A stretch of DNA of 64,000 nucleotides from Cylindrotheca closterium (GCA_933822405.4 CAKOGP040000779.1:1-64000); one strand, 5' to 3'. Numbered from the stretch's first letter, positions 48,475 to 58,751 are shown. Numbers and translations are program-made. Notes: a model not told the origin generated them from the sequence alone.

Positions 48475-50235
48475 ATGTCCAGCAAATTGGATTACCTTTC
48501 CAAATACATCTCATCCGAGCAGGACAGTAAGTCGAAAAAGAAGAGCAAGAAGAAAAAGAAGAAAACGAAGCAGAGTAGTGACTATGAGGAACCACCCAAG
48601 CTACCAGTAAAAGAAACTTCTGTATATGACGAGGATGACGCCATTCAATTCCCCAAGGGTGACTTGGCGGAAGATGACGATGACGATGATATCATGGCCA
48701 TACCCGAAGAGGATCGACCGACCATTGTGAGTTCGCAAGACTTGGGGGCGCATGGTGATTTGCTGTTACCAAAAGTTCGAGTTCAGTCTCGTGGTAGTTG
48801 GAAGACGACGACCGCTACTGGGGCCAGCACCAGCAATAACAATATCCATGGTGATGCCGATAATGTCAATGCCGATCCACATCCATCGCGACGTCGCCGA
48901 TACGATTCTTCCGATGACGAAAGCAACCAACGACGTCGGCCCAAAAGACGGCACGATTCCGAGGATGAAAACAAAAAGCCGACAATTGATAATCGCAGTG
49001 CCTCTCCACCACAAAGACGTCGATATGACTCTGAAGAGGACGGACCGGAGGCCAAACCTGAGGATACGCACCGACCACGGCGACGATACGATTCCGATGA
49101 CGAGAGCGATGGAAAGAATGGCAAACCTGATGAAGCTATGCGTAAACCTAGAAGACGATATGACTCGGAAGACGATGATGAAGACCCAAAACCAATTAAA
49201 GAACCACCGAAGGAAGAAGACACAGGAGGTGGTGATATGAGACGATCAAGAAGGAGATATGACTCCTCGGAAGATGAAAAAGACGACAACAAAAAGGAAT
49301 CGTCGTCGCCCCAGCATCACCATCGGTATGATTCCGAAGAAGAGGGCTCGTCCGGTCGCAGGAAACGCCGAAGGTTCGACGTGGAAGTCAACAATGACGA
49401 GACAAAGCCACCCAAGGAAAAATCACCAGAGGCTCATCCAGATGTCGCAAAATCAGATGGCAATGCAAGAAGCAGACGGTACGATTCAGAGGATGACGAC
49501 GAGGGGGAGAATTCGAATGACAATGGTGGCCGGCGCCAACGTCGTCAACGATACGATTCCTCGGATGATGATGATGACGATAACGTTGATAAAGATAAGA
49601 AAGGACGCATGTCATCTGGTCACAAGGCTGGATTGCAAAACTACAAGGACTTTAACAGTGCCGAAAAGGTAATTCAACAACGCAAGCAGAATGACGCACA
49701 GGTCATGGTGGACAAGTACGGTATGGGGGAGACTGTGTACAGGGATGCCAAAGGGAGGCGGACGACCAACACGGAAACTCCTGGGCAATCCGTCGAGCAA
49801 CAAGAGCAAATTAAGAATCTGAACGAAGGCAAGCTGCAGCGCTTGGAACGAGAAAGAAAAGCCCAGGAAATGGTCAATTTACAAAATTCCACATTTGCCC
49901 GTCACGAAACTGACCATCGATTGGAAGATATGCGAAAAAACGAAATTCGAAAGGGGGATCCCATGGCGGCCTATGCCCTCAAGAACGATTCCAAGAAAAA
50001 GAAGAAGAAGAAAAAAAGCAGTAGCAAGCGAGGAAATGATGCAAATATGGAAGAAGATGAAAAGCCAACCTACAAAGGGCCGCCACCAAGACCGAATCGA
50101 TTTGGAATTCGACCGGGGTACCGCTGGGATGGTGTGGATCGTGGGAATGGGTGGGAGGACAAGCTATTGGCAAAGCAGTACATGGCCAAAACGAAACAAG
50201 AGGAGGCGTATCGTTGGCGTTCGGCAGACATGTAA
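48475..50235 (+). CDS. BUD13: BUD13 pre-mRNA splicing factor (RES complex)
   Basis: 586 aa, single exon. The start is the ATG at 48475 (MSSKLDYLSKYISSEQDSKS), matching the conserved BUD13 N-terminus. A lysine-rich run follows. Then at least nine copies of an RRRYDSxDDE-like acidic/basic repeat span about residues 140-370, with one RHDS and one RRFD variant. The conserved C-terminal domain has MGETVYRDAKGRR, EMVNLQNSTFARHETD, then PPPRPNRFGIRPGYRWDGVD and RGNGWEDKLLAKQ. BUD13 binds Snu17 and Pml1 in the spliceosomal retention and splicing complex, acting in the nucleus. The Ser in RYDS is a probable phosphosite (inference). Confidence 0.93.
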   Translation: MSSKLDYLSKYISSEQDSKSKKKSKKKKKKTKQSSDYEEPPKLPVKETSVYDEDDAIQFPKGDLAEDDDDDDIMAIPEEDRPTIVSSQDLGAHGDLLLPKVRVQSRGSWKTTTATGASTSNNNIHGDADNVNADPHPSRRRRYDSSDDESNQRRRPKRRHDSEDENKKPTIDNRSASPPQRRRYDSEEDGPEAKPEDTHRPRRRYDSDDESDGKNGKPDEAMRKPRRRYDSEDDDEDPKPIKEPPKEEDTGGGDMRRSRRRYDSSEDEKDDNKKESSSPQHHHRYDSEEEGSSGRRKRRRFDVEVNNDETKPPKEKSPEAHPDVAKSDGNARSRRYDSEDDDEGENSNDNGGRRQRRQRYDSSDDDDDDNVDKDKKGRMSSGHKAGLQNYKDFNSAEKVIQQRKQNDAQVMVDKYGMGETVYRDAKGRRTTNTETPGQSVEQQEQIKNLNEGKLQRLERERKAQEMVNLQNSTFARHETDHRLEDMRKNEIRKGDPMAAYALKNDSKKKKKKKKSSSKRGNDANMEEDEKPTYKGPPPRPNRFGIRPGYRWDGVDRGNGWEDKLLAKQYMAKTKQEEAYRWRSADM

Positions 50236-50302
50236 ACTACAGTGTTGTTCATTCAAAACTATGATAACGATAAGGGCAGCTTGTTATCAGATCTCCTTTA
50301 CT

Positions 50303-53300
50303 CTAGTATTCGATGATGACTTCGCCGTCCTCATTGGTCTCATCCGCATTGATGGTAACTGCAATTTTAATACAGCGACCAATACACGCAACACCATTTA
50401 CGCCTGGTGTACTGCCTGCCACGCTCCAAGTAGCCTGTAGACCGCCTACAAAGGCCTTCACATTTGCAGTATCGACAACTGGAAGGAACACGACTATGTT
50501 CCCCTCACGCTTCAACTCTGTCTTCAGCTTGACCATCACCTTATTGCTTTGACTAGCGTCGAACGACAGTACCTCGTAACCGCATGAGAAGTGCATGTCA
50601 CTTCCAATGTATTGAGGCACACCTGGCGTCACTGCCTTGAGGTGGAATATTTCAGACTGATGTTTTCGAAGTTTATGGCTCAGTGGTCCAGTAGCCTCTC
50701 GTATCGAAGACTTGGATTGATATGCCGATGCCGGAGCCCAAGTGTAGTTACCGGACCAAAAGGAGAAAATGTGACAACCATCTTTGCTCGAAGAAACGCC
50801 ACCTGAAGGCAGTGGACGGAGAGCTCTTGGTGGAATATGCATGACGGTCGGCTCATCTGCAAGGTTAGAAAGGGAAACAACAGCCCATGTGCCCAAACCA
50901 TTGGCAACATGGATACAGCTGCGTGCTCGATCACTCGGATGAGATTTNNNNNNNNNNNNNNNNNNNNNNNNNNNNNNNNNNNNNNNNNNNNNNNNNNNNN
51001 NNNNNNNNNNNNNNNNNNNNNNNNNNNNNNNNNNNNNNNNNNNNNNNNNNNNNNNNNNNNNNNNNNNNNNNNNNNNNNNNNNNNNNNNNNNNNNNNNNNN
51101 NNNNNNNNNNNNNNNNNNNNNNNNNNNNNNNNNNNNNNNNNNNNNNNNNNNNNNNNNNNNNNNNNNNNNNNNNNNNNNNNNNNNNNNNNNNNNNNNNNNN
51201 NNNGTAAGATCGTCGGACAGCAGCATCATTCCACATGTCAGTCCAACCACTGAGCACGCAGTGGCAACTTCATCATTTGTCAAACTGGTTGTTTTTCCAA
51301 GCAGCAGACAGTCCGGATCATTGTGCCACCACCGATGGCCATACGAAGCTCGCGTCATGCTGTTCCGAATCATTGCTCGTAGACTAGGAAGAGTGCCATT
51401 GTCCCACCAAGGCAATGGGAATGCTGGATACCATGTAGGGCCAGTGTCAGCAGATATCCTCATTCCATCCACGTAACCAATCCCAACACCAACAGGACAA
51501 CCGCAACCAATCAAGAAGACGTTTGGACCAGCCGCCTCCCGAATCGTCTGAAGTGCCAAATGCATGGCTTGTGCTCGTGTCATGGACAAATCATATTTAC
51601 CATTTCCTTCCAGACACGCCGCATACAAAAAGTCAATCTTTAGCGCCTCGAACCCCCAATCCTTCACCGCTCGTCGAATGCACTTGGCCACATATTCTCT
51701 GACATGAGGGTTGGTAGCATCCAAACCGTAAAAGAATTTACCGCAATTTGAGGAATTTGCCGGTCGGCCCTGATCGTTGCGAATGATCCAGTCCGGGTGT
51801 TGCTTTGCAATCATTGAATGCTTATCGCAGGCAAAGGGAGCCAACCAGATACCTGGGCGCATACCATTTCGTTCAATATCCTGTGACACAAACCTCATAT
51901 CCGTAAACTTTTTTGGTTTGAAGGAATCCCAATCTCCCCAAGCAGTCATATAGCCATCATCGACGACAGCCACATTGGTTGGTACATCGTCCTGTATTGT
52001 AGCAAGCTTGGCAAAATTCTCTCGTAGGTTCTCTTCGGAAATATTCTCGTAGTAGTGATACCAACTGCACCATCCAGTCAGCATTGGACCATTCTGCAAT
52101 GGCCGAGCCTCGTTGAAGGCGGCCGCAGCATGCAAATAGTGGACCAAGGGTTCCTCGTCATAGTGATGCGGCGATACCAATTGCGCATAGGCCCAATCGG
52201 TAGTGGTAATGGGTGCGACCAGCTGGGCCCTGTGGGTGGCGTGCATTTCCAGTTGTGTCAGACTGGGATCCAAATTCAGCGTCCCTAATTGTTCGTGTTG
52301 GGACAACCAACCACACACCAATGCCGGTCCACCAAACTCATCCAAAATATTTCCTTTGCTCGTAGTAATTCCCACAAAATAATCCGATTGGTACATTCGT
52401 TTGTCTTGCAGTTCATGGACGGATGGAAGCTTGCTCATATCCGTTCTTGGAGGAAAGACAATAGTGGGCGTCTCGCAGGGCATTCCTCCAAAGTTGAATG
52501 CTTTGCTAAACATGTCTGGCATGGCTGGCTGTGGCTGCTTCTTTCCTTTTACTACAGAACCTGTATAGGACCAAGATTGATATCCTTGAATGTACACATG
52601 GGTCGGGTTCTCCTTCATATCGACTGTTCCATCAAAGACAGTGAGAGTATCGATACAAACATCTGTGGATTGAAATCTTGGAACATCTACTTTCCATAAC
52701 AACGGCGGATCGCATGTAGGGTCATCATTGGTCAATGGAATGGCAAAGGTGACGACAATATGGTTGATATGGCTGGGCGACGAATCGGGTGCTTCGGTAA
52801 ACCGAGACCATTGTGGTTGTTGTTCTTGTTGATCGGATCGTTGCTGGTTTCCCATTCGTTGTCGGTGAAGGCCCAAACTAGATTGCATCTCACGGGGAGG
52901 ACTCATCCGCTCTTGCGAGGCATCATCATTATCATGATCAAACAAGGGTTTCAAAAAAACTTGCATGGCTTGACATTTTCCCACCCCTCGAATGGTGATT
53001 TCTCGTTTTTCCGTCTTGACCACTTGTTCTTGTGTGTAAATTTCCCAGACCTGTTCTTCTTCCATTTCACCAGCATAACTTTTACATTGGCAACACGAAG
53101 CAAGACTACTAGAGTTGGTGTATTCTGGAATGGCTTGCCATGCAGGTCGATACGAGAGTTTCAATAGAATATTCGATTGTAGATTCATTCCTCGAGGTCC
53201 GCTGTATTGCCAACAGCATTGTTGTCCTTGTGGAGATGATTTATCATCAGACGACAAACCAAGCAGTGATTTCTTTTCACGAGCATCAGGATTGGAAGTG

Positions 53301-53485
53301 TCGCTATCTCCATCAGCATCAGTTGGTGCTGTTGAAGAACTGGAAGATGCCGCTGTGGTTGTGCGTCGACCAGAAGCTGGAGTTTGTGTCGTGACAATGC
53401 TGTATTTTTCTGCATCGTAGTTCGCCGTTGTTGAAGGAATGTTTAACTTGAATTCCCATCTTTCTTCTTCTACTGGTTTAGGCAT
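50303..53485 (-). CDS. GH36-type alpha-galactosidase (interrupted by assembly gap)
   Basis: About 1060 codons, single frame across a 256-base N run at 50948-51203. Catalytic core: TGWCSWYHYYENISEENLR (about 470-488), VAVVDDGYMTAWGDW, GIWLAPFACDKHSM, KIDFLYAAC with nucleophile Asp618, and GMRISADTGPTWYP with acid/base Asp680. The N-terminal ~300 residues form the beta-rich domain of this family (YIQGYQSWSYTGS), with Thr/Ser- and Asp-rich insertions at 40-80. No signal peptide, so intracellular. The family releases terminal alpha-galactose from oligosaccharides or glycolipids. Both sides of the gap are in the same frame, supporting a single gene. The stop is only 67 bp from that of BUD13. Confidence 0.88.
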   Translation of the reverse strand: MPKPVEEERWEFKLNIPSTTANYDAEKYSIVTTQTPASGRRTTTAASSSSSTAPTDADGDSDTSNPDAREKKSLLGLSSDDKSSPQGQQCCWQYSGPRGMNLQSNILLKLSYRPAWQAIPEYTNSSSLASCCQCKSYAGEMEEEQVWEIYTQEQVVKTEKREITIRGVGKCQAMQVFLKPLFDHDNDDASQERMSPPREMQSSLGLHRQRMGNQQRSDQQEQQPQWSRFTEAPDSSPSHINHIVVTFAIPLTNDDPTCDPPLLWKVDVPRFQSTDVCIDTLTVFDGTVDMKENPTHVYIQGYQSWSYTGSVVKGKKQPQPAMPDMFSKAFNFGGMPCETPTIVFPPRTDMSKLPSVHELQDKRMYQSDYFVGITTSKGNILDEFGGPALVCGWLSQHEQLGTLNLDPSLTQLEMHATHRAQLVAPITTTDWAYAQLVSPHHYDEEPLVHYLHAAAAFNEARPLQNGPMLTGWCSWYHYYENISEENLRENFAKLATIQDDVPTNVAVVDDGYMTAWGDWDSFKPKKFTDMRFVSQDIERNGMRPGIWLAPFACDKHSMIAKQHPDWIIRNDQGRPANSSNCGKFFYGLDATNPHVREYVAKCIRRAVKDWGFEALKIDFLYAACLEGNGKYDLSMTRAQAMHLALQTIREAAGPNVFLIGCGCPVGVGIGYVDGMRISADTGPTWYPAFPLPWWDNGTLPSLRAMIRNSMTRASYGHRWWHNDPDCLLLGKTTSLTNDEVATACSVVGLTCGMMLLSDDLXXXXXXXXXXXXXXXXXXXXXXXXXXXXXXXXXXXXXXXXXXXXXXXXXXXXXXXXXXXXXXXXXXXXXXXXXXXXXXXXXXXXXXKSHPSDRARSCIHVANGLGTWAVVSLSNLADEPTVMHIPPRALRPLPSGGVSSSKDGCHIFSFWSGNYTWAPASAYQSKSSIREATGPLSHKLRKHQSEIFHLKAVTPGVPQYIGSDMHFSCGYEVLSFDASQSNKVMVKLKTELKREGNIVVFLPVVDTANVKAFVGGLQATWSVAGSTPGVNGVACIGRCIKIAVTINADETNEDGEVIIEY
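50948..51203. other. Assembly gap (256 N)
   Basis: A run of N inside the alpha-galactosidase gene. About 85 residues between ...MMLLSDDL and SHPSDRARSC are unknown. The true length is uncertain, and an intron in the gap cannot be excluded. Confidence 1.
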
Positions 53486-53949
53486 GATCCGAATGCAGGC
53501 TCTCTCTCTCTCGCTCTTGATCTGATGTATGTATATTATATATTAGCAAGAAAAATGAATAAGAATGTGAATGTGAGACGTTATTGTCACGTTTCGTCGC
53601 ATTGTGTGAAAAGTATTAGATTTTTGGAACTCGGCAGCAAGTCTGTCCTTCGGCGGGCGGTCGTTCCGAAAGGAAACTAGATCAGAACCATGCTGACGCA
53701 AGATGGGAACACCTTTGTCGTCTTACGTCAGCAATGATTCTCCACGATCTTGCTCACTATTCACGAAAAATTCGCATCGTTCTCAGATCTTGTTCAGACG
53801 ATTCTCAAGCTTCTCAATTTTGGTTTGTTTCGACGGAGGAGGATACCTCCCTCCTTCATATTTTTTTTGAAAAAAAGATACCTTGACGTGATAGCAAACA
53901 TCATTCCTTCACTCGCTCCACAGCCACTGAAAACACCAAAAAGAACATT
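53486..53949. promoter_or_regulatory. Divergent promoter region
   Basis: 464 bp between the alpha-galactosidase ATG and the ATG of the plastid-type protein at 53950. It contains a (CT)-rich run, GATTTATGTATATTATATATTAG-like AT sequence on the alpha-galactosidase side, and two GACG/ACGTCA-like motifs near 53695-53730. No gene. Confidence 0.4.
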
Positions 53950-54549
53950 ATGAAAACCACCTCTACTCAACTTCTTTTTACCAGTCTTTCCATGGCGGCA
54001 TCTCTTGCCACTGTGGAATCCTTTCACGTTCCACAACAGCTTGTTGCATCATCCGCCTCCTCTCGTCCATCGTCTGCATTGCGAGCAGAAATCTCCTCTT
54101 CGTCTCCTGATGATGGCGGCTTTGACCTGAGGAAGATGAGCAAGGAGCTCATGCAACAAAAGAACACTAAGCACCAGGAGGACCAACAGCAACAAACAAA
54201 CAACAACAATAATGCAGGTGCCAATGATATCGCTAGTCGATACATGAGCTTTGCTACTGGCTCACCCAAGCCTTTTGTTACTTCGTCGACCTGGAAAAAG
54301 GAAGACACAACCACCAAACAAGAAGAACAATCGATTGACGCTCCGTCCACAGGATACTACGAAGACTATTCTGTGCCCACGCCAAACACCGATGAATGGT
54401 TCACAACCTTGGCGGAGCTGGAAGATCGAATGGAACAAACCAGACGAAGCCTGGACGAGTACACAATGAAGCACACCCAAGCTTGGGGCGCGGAATCATC
54501 GGTTCACTCACCAACAAGCATGTACGATTTCGAAGGTTGCTGGCAGTAA
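53950..54549 (+). CDS. Unknown plastid-targeted protein (199 aa)
   Basis: Single exon. The N-terminus is a diatom plastid-type presequence: signal peptide LLFTSLSMAASLATVES with cleavage before FHVPQQ, then a Ser-rich transit-like stretch (ASSASSRPSSALRAE). The mature part is hydrophilic with a Gln/Asn tract (QQQQTNNNNNAG), ASRYMSFATGSPKPFV, then TDEWFTTLAELEDRMEQTRR and a short C-terminal helix ending YDFEGCWQ. No domain recognised. Confidence 0.7.
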   Translation: MKTTSTQLLFTSLSMAASLATVESFHVPQQLVASSASSRPSSALRAEISSSSPDDGGFDLRKMSKELMQQKNTKHQEDQQQQTNNNNNAGANDIASRYMSFATGSPKPFVTSSTWKKEDTTTKQEEQSIDAPSTGYYEDYSVPTPNTDEWFTTLAELEDRMEQTRRSLDEYTMKHTQAWGAESSVHSPTSMYDFEGCWQ

Positions 54550-55251
54550 CAACAAAAAGTACAGAAAGAAAGTGAGGAGTGGTCCCGCCGACATCCTAGA
54601 TCTTGCTACAGGAAGGGACAAGACCAATATTGAAATGCTATGTTTTAACAATGATATAACAGAATTTTTAAGAAAGCCATCCAAGCCAAACCCATCGTTT
54701 GCTCTAGATAAACATTTCTCTTTCTCCAACCACCATTTTGGACTTTCTCTATCCATGCACCGAAACTGAATTAAAGGCGAAAATGCTTTTTTTACTGCAA
54801 TAAGTACCGGTACTGTAGTAATTGGCGCATTCTTCTTTCTCGTCATCTCAACGTCACTCGACGTCATCCGGAACGGCAAAGCCATCCAAACCACCACACA
54901 CAACTTCCAGCGATCCATGCTTCTGAACAACAACCGCCACCTACTATATGTACCGGTACGCGCTACAGTACGTCATTCCTTCGCTGATGCGAACTTTGCG
55001 CGCAATCGCTCGGATGGGTCGACTCACTGGTTGGCCGCGAAACCCAGAGGAGGAGACCAATAGTATAGTACGGTATCCAAAAATGTGGGAGGAGGTACTT
55101 GCCATCCAGCCTACAACGTTGCCAACACACCAGAATTGAACACTCTATAGAACACAGAAGAAAAAAAAAGCCGGTAATATATCAATATAGCAAGCATACT
55201 GCACAACAAACTTCTAAAAAAAATCTGAAAATTACAAAATTTTTGGCCGTT
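54550..55251. other. Convergent intergenic region
   Basis: About 700 bp between two 3' ends. TACCGGTA palindromes at 54805-54812 and 54951-54958. A short frame at 54948-55139 has no protein character. Otherwise nothing seen. Confidence 0.4.
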
Positions 55252-56106
55252 TTACTGCATTCCAAACATACCCTTCACGATACGCGTCACACTCCACAAA
55301 CAACCTTCCATGAATCGCACATCTGCCATCATGTTGGTTTGTTGACGTTGTTTTCGTGTCTTTTTCGCTCTTTGGTTGGCAAGCCTAATTTCATTCTCGG
55401 TGAAATTGTACCAATGCATCAAAACTTTGTGTCGATAATAACGACTCAACACCAATTGACGGATAGGACGAGTTGTTCGTCCTGCATGATAAAGATTAAT
55501 ATCAATTGGAGGATGCTCGTTGTAGCACCAATCAAGTTGAATGGGTGCACCATTCGATACGGCAGGGTTGTCGCTTAACGTTTGTCCATACATTCGAACC
55601 TGAACCGAATGGAAGCGTACTTCCTGTGACTCGGAGCGCTTACTAGATGATGATTCTCCATCTAAAATATTAACATCCGATGAGCTTCCCAACGACTTTT
55701 CAATTTCCAATAGATTTGGTGGCTGAAGTCGATGCCATGGTCCCTGCGCATCGACGAATTGAGTTGGGGATTCTCCCTTCGGCCGTTTCAGGATGCTCTG
55801 CTTGCAGGAAAACATTTCGGAAGAGTCGTCATATTTGTCGGACTTTGTACTAGTGGTACCGTCGTTAGTTTCTTCTGGCCGTTCTTGTTCGTGCAGCGCC
55901 TTGGTTGGACATGCTGATTTCCCAATCGACTTGTCAGGCTCTCCCAGTTGCTTGTCGGGATCTTGCGACTCGGAATCGAGCTGATTCTTCCGCATTTCTT
56001 TATCATGCTGTAGCTGGATTTCCACCTTTTGCATCAGAATTTCCTCTGGTAGGAGAGGTCTAGGACCTGACCAGTCTGAGCCGGAAACACTTGCTGGTGA
56101 TGCCAT
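55252..56106 (-). CDS. Diatom-type conserved protein of unknown function (284 aa)
   Basis: Single exon, start at the ATG 56104-56106 (MASPASVSGSDWSGPRPLLP); the open frame upstream lacks an ATG. The N-terminal half is charged and low complexity. The core VRFHSVQVRMYGQTLSDNPA, continuing SNGAPIQLDWCYNE, matches a pattern I associate with a widespread diatom family (VxVRxYxxTLxDNPxVxxGxPxxLxW). It is followed by the basic helical segment RRPIRQLVLSRYYR-like (TTRPIRQLVLSRYYRHKVL) and RLANQRAKKTRKQRQQ. No signal peptide. Function unknown. Confidence 0.7.
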   Translation of the reverse strand: MASPASVSGSDWSGPRPLLPEEILMQKVEIQLQHDKEMRKNQLDSESQDPDKQLGEPDKSIGKSACPTKALHEQERPEETNDGTTSTKSDKYDDSSEMFSCKQSILKRPKGESPTQFVDAQGPWHRLQPPNLLEIEKSLGSSSDVNILDGESSSSKRSESQEVRFHSVQVRMYGQTLSDNPAVSNGAPIQLDWCYNEHPPIDINLYHAGRTTRPIRQLVLSRYYRHKVLMHWYNFTENEIRLANQRAKKTRKQRQQTNMMADVRFMEGCLWSVTRIVKGMFGMQ

Positions 56107-57599
56107 GGAGAGTGAGTGCACTACCGGTATGACAGTCAGAGTGTACCGTACCGGTATGAGCGTATGTTTGGGACTCTTGCAATACTGGTACTTGGTACCT
56201 GGTACTGTACCGATAAGTAGTCTAGCGCACATTCCCACCTGCAAGTTCCCAATTTTGTTTCAGAAGCAAGTATTTTTGTTAATAGAAGATCGAAAGAAAC
56301 ACGAGCGAGAGCCATTTCTTAAATGTTGGAGGTCTCATAACACTTCTTGCATTAAATGTTTCCGGAGAAGAACAAAATGAAAAACGTCCAGTGTCATTCG
56401 ATAGGTATTTGGGGTATTGAAGTTGGAAATCTGAACAAGAGCAATAACATCACATATGACCTTTGCCCGTTCTGCCATATAATTTCGTAACTGGTGTACG
56501 TGAACCCGCGTTTCCGTTTCGCCTTGTTCCGCGCGGGGCAGTTCACTATACGGTTTCTGCATATGTATCATCGAGGACCTACCAGTATCAGCCAATCCAA
56601 AGCGAAACAGCTGAAGACGAGTTCTGTACTGATATATAAAACTATTAAAAGTACTACTCTGTACTCGTCATGTATTGAACAAAGGCTCTTCACAATCACG
56701 GCTTTAGGGTCGCAGGTTCGGCTGAGCCGAGAATGGAGCTGGAATCGACTACCGGTATGCAGATGAAGAATAGCATCCAATCGACACGGTCTGCATGAAT
56801 GGAAAAGACTTATCACAGGTTGTTCGAAAAGCTTGAAAAGATGAATAATCAAAATTGATGTTATAGTATGTATTCTTCTCAGAGAATAACGAACGCTCCT
56901 CTTTTGAGAAGAACGATCATTGGTGAGGAGAACGATTGGTGAGGTATATACTGTATCTTCATGTGTTGCACTATGAATGATGTTTCTTTGATCGATACCG
57001 AACGAGAGCCGAAGCCTGCATTCGTTGCACTCTTCGAAACGAAGAAGATATTCATCAAGAGGACAATTTCAAATTGATGTATGATTTTAGATTGATTGAG
57101 ATTCTGCCTCCCCGTAACGTGACTGACTGAACTGCCGAGTCCCTAGCAGACAGAGTGAGCAAAAAGTTGTCGATCCCAAACACGCAGCTCCATCATCCAT
57201 CTACTCAGTGTTGTCTCAGCCTCCCAGCTATATCCCATTATAGAGTACCAGCCAACGCCTGCACCATGTCTAGTAGCCGCTGGCAGAGGAGGAGCCATAG
57301 GTTAGGCCGTTAAGTCCTCTCGAATCACGCGCACGCCGAACGGCCGTCTAGTTTATATTATCTTCTACCTTGGCACTCTACTGGTTCGCCCCTGATGGTA
57401 GCGTACTTATTCAGCATTAAATGTCCATTTGATTGGAATGACATCGTCACATTACTGTGGCCGACAAATACTCATTCGCATCGCATTTAAGCATAATGTG
57501 AAGGTACACTCGGCGCGGTCTTGATGGATGGAAGGTTCGAAATCCATGAAAATGGTGTATAGATCTTTCTAATTATTTTTCAGAGCAAGTGGAAATCAA
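56107..57599. other. 1.5 kb intergenic region
   Basis: The longest gene-free stretch after 10.5 kb. Contains TACCGGTA at 56122-56129, 56149-56156 and 56750-56757 and related TACTGGTACTTGGTACCTGG near 56185-56204. Near 56895-56945 there is a weak repeat of GAGAACGAT. No ORF or RNA gene recognised. Confidence 0.4.
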
Positions 57600-58751
57600 C
57601 TACAGTTTGCACTCGTTGCACTCTTCGTAGTGGAAGTATTTTGTCAATACATTGTTGTAGAGAAAGCATCCAACGCAGAAGCCGGCGTTTCCTTCCAACC
57701 AAGTCGCCAAGAAACAAGTGAACGCAACCGCTGTTACTGATGGCTTGTACGCAGCTCCCAACTCCTTGCGGTATTGAACCAAGATGAAACAAGTCGTGGC
57801 CAACATCAATCCAATGGCCCAGGCAAACCGCTTTGGATTGGCAGGCTTCCACAATGGCGTGGGCTGCAAGATGGTAGACATGATGGTCCCGATCCATCCC
57901 AGTGGAGCAAACGGAGTCAGTCCAAAGATCAACGACGAGGTAAACTCCCACGCCACCAAGGGAAAGATGATATTCACCAACTCGGGATCCTCAATGAAGA
58001 AGACATTCATCAATGCCACCACAGTGACAATATTCAGTAGACCGGCTCGGGTACGAACGGCGTGTTCGTCCATGTACATGTCTCCAGGGTGGACCTCAGA
58101 CACATTGCGGTGTCCCAATTGCCACCAGTTACCGTGCTTGCCTGAGATCCAGATACGTTCCCAAGCGGTCACAGGGGCAGCTTGACGACTTTCGATCGAG
58201 CCCCAAGGAAAGTTCTTGCATTGGGGATCGACTTCGAGGATCTCGCGAGCGTTGCTATAGATTTTTGGTTTCTTCGACTCAAAGTCCTTGTTGGCGAGGA
58301 TCATCAATGCAGGAATGGTCTTGAGGCCGAATAGGTCTCTCATGGCGGCCGTCTTGGTAGTATCATATTCCATGACATCGAGACCGCGGACCTTGGCACA
58401 GCTCTGATCGAAGTTGTCTTGATCACGGTCATTACTGACAAAGATGGTCTTGCACTTCTTTCCTTCCAAGAACTGCTTCGCAGCAACGACGGAAGGAGCG
58501 AACTTTTTACAGAAGGGACAGTAGTTGGCTCCAAAGAAGAGAGCAATGTATTCATATCCTTCAAAGAATTCTTGTGTAGGCTGTGACTCTGTGACGGTGT
58601 AGGGGGCGTCTTCTTGGGGTGCTTCAGGGTTTTCGACATCCTTGGTCATCTTGGATTGATCGACTGTAGAGTTTAGGAGGACATGTTGACCAAAAAGCTC
58701 GAGACGCCAGTCATCTCCAATGTTGTTTGTGTTGTTCTTTTCTGCAGACAT
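57600..58751 (-). CDS. Thioredoxin-like plus DUF4395 membrane protein, copy 1
   Basis: 383 aa, single exon. Residues 50-175 are a TlpA/nucleoredoxin-like thioredoxin fold: ALFFGANYCPFCKKFAPS with CxxC at 78-81 and the cis-Pro in KTIPALM. Residues 225-370 match DUF4395: MDEHAVRTRAGLLNIV, FTSSLIFGLTPFAPLGWIG, NPKRFAWAIGLML and GNAGFCVGCFLYN, with four or so membrane helices and CVGC at 359-362. The C-terminus ends CNECKL, a third CxxC. This suggests electron or disulfide transfer across a membrane, between a soluble thioredoxin domain and membrane Cys pairs (inference). It is nearly identical to the genes at 59390 and 61288. Confidence 0.85.
   Translation of the reverse strand: MSAEKNNTNNIGDDWRLELFGQHVLLNSTVDQSKMTKDVENPEAPQEDAPYTVTESQPTQEFFEGYEYIALFFGANYCPFCKKFAPSVVAAKQFLEGKKCKTIFVSNDRDQDNFDQSCAKVRGLDVMEYDTTKTAAMRDLFGLKTIPALMILANKDFESKKPKIYSNAREILEVDPQCKNFPWGSIESRQAAPVTAWERIWISGKHGNWWQLGHRNVSEVHPGDMYMDEHAVRTRAGLLNIVTVVALMNVFFIEDPELVNIIFPLVAWEFTSSLIFGLTPFAPLGWIGTIMSTILQPTPLWKPANPKRFAWAIGLMLATTCFILVQYRKELGAAYKPSVTAVAFTCFLATWLEGNAGFCVGCFLYNNVLTKYFHYEECNECKL

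Noticed and set aside
48783..49292. Long Ser-rich ORF on the minus strand
   Set aside because: It is the antisense shadow of the BUD13 RYDS repeats, with no independent signal.
50837..51257. Open frames running through the N gap
   Set aside because: They consist mainly of undefined residues; only the alpha-galactosidase frame has real sequence support on both sides.
57784..58185. 133-codon plus-strand ORF seen three times (also at 59574 and 61472)
   Set aside because: It is antisense to the thioredoxin-DUF4395 coding region and repeats only because that region is identical in all three copies.
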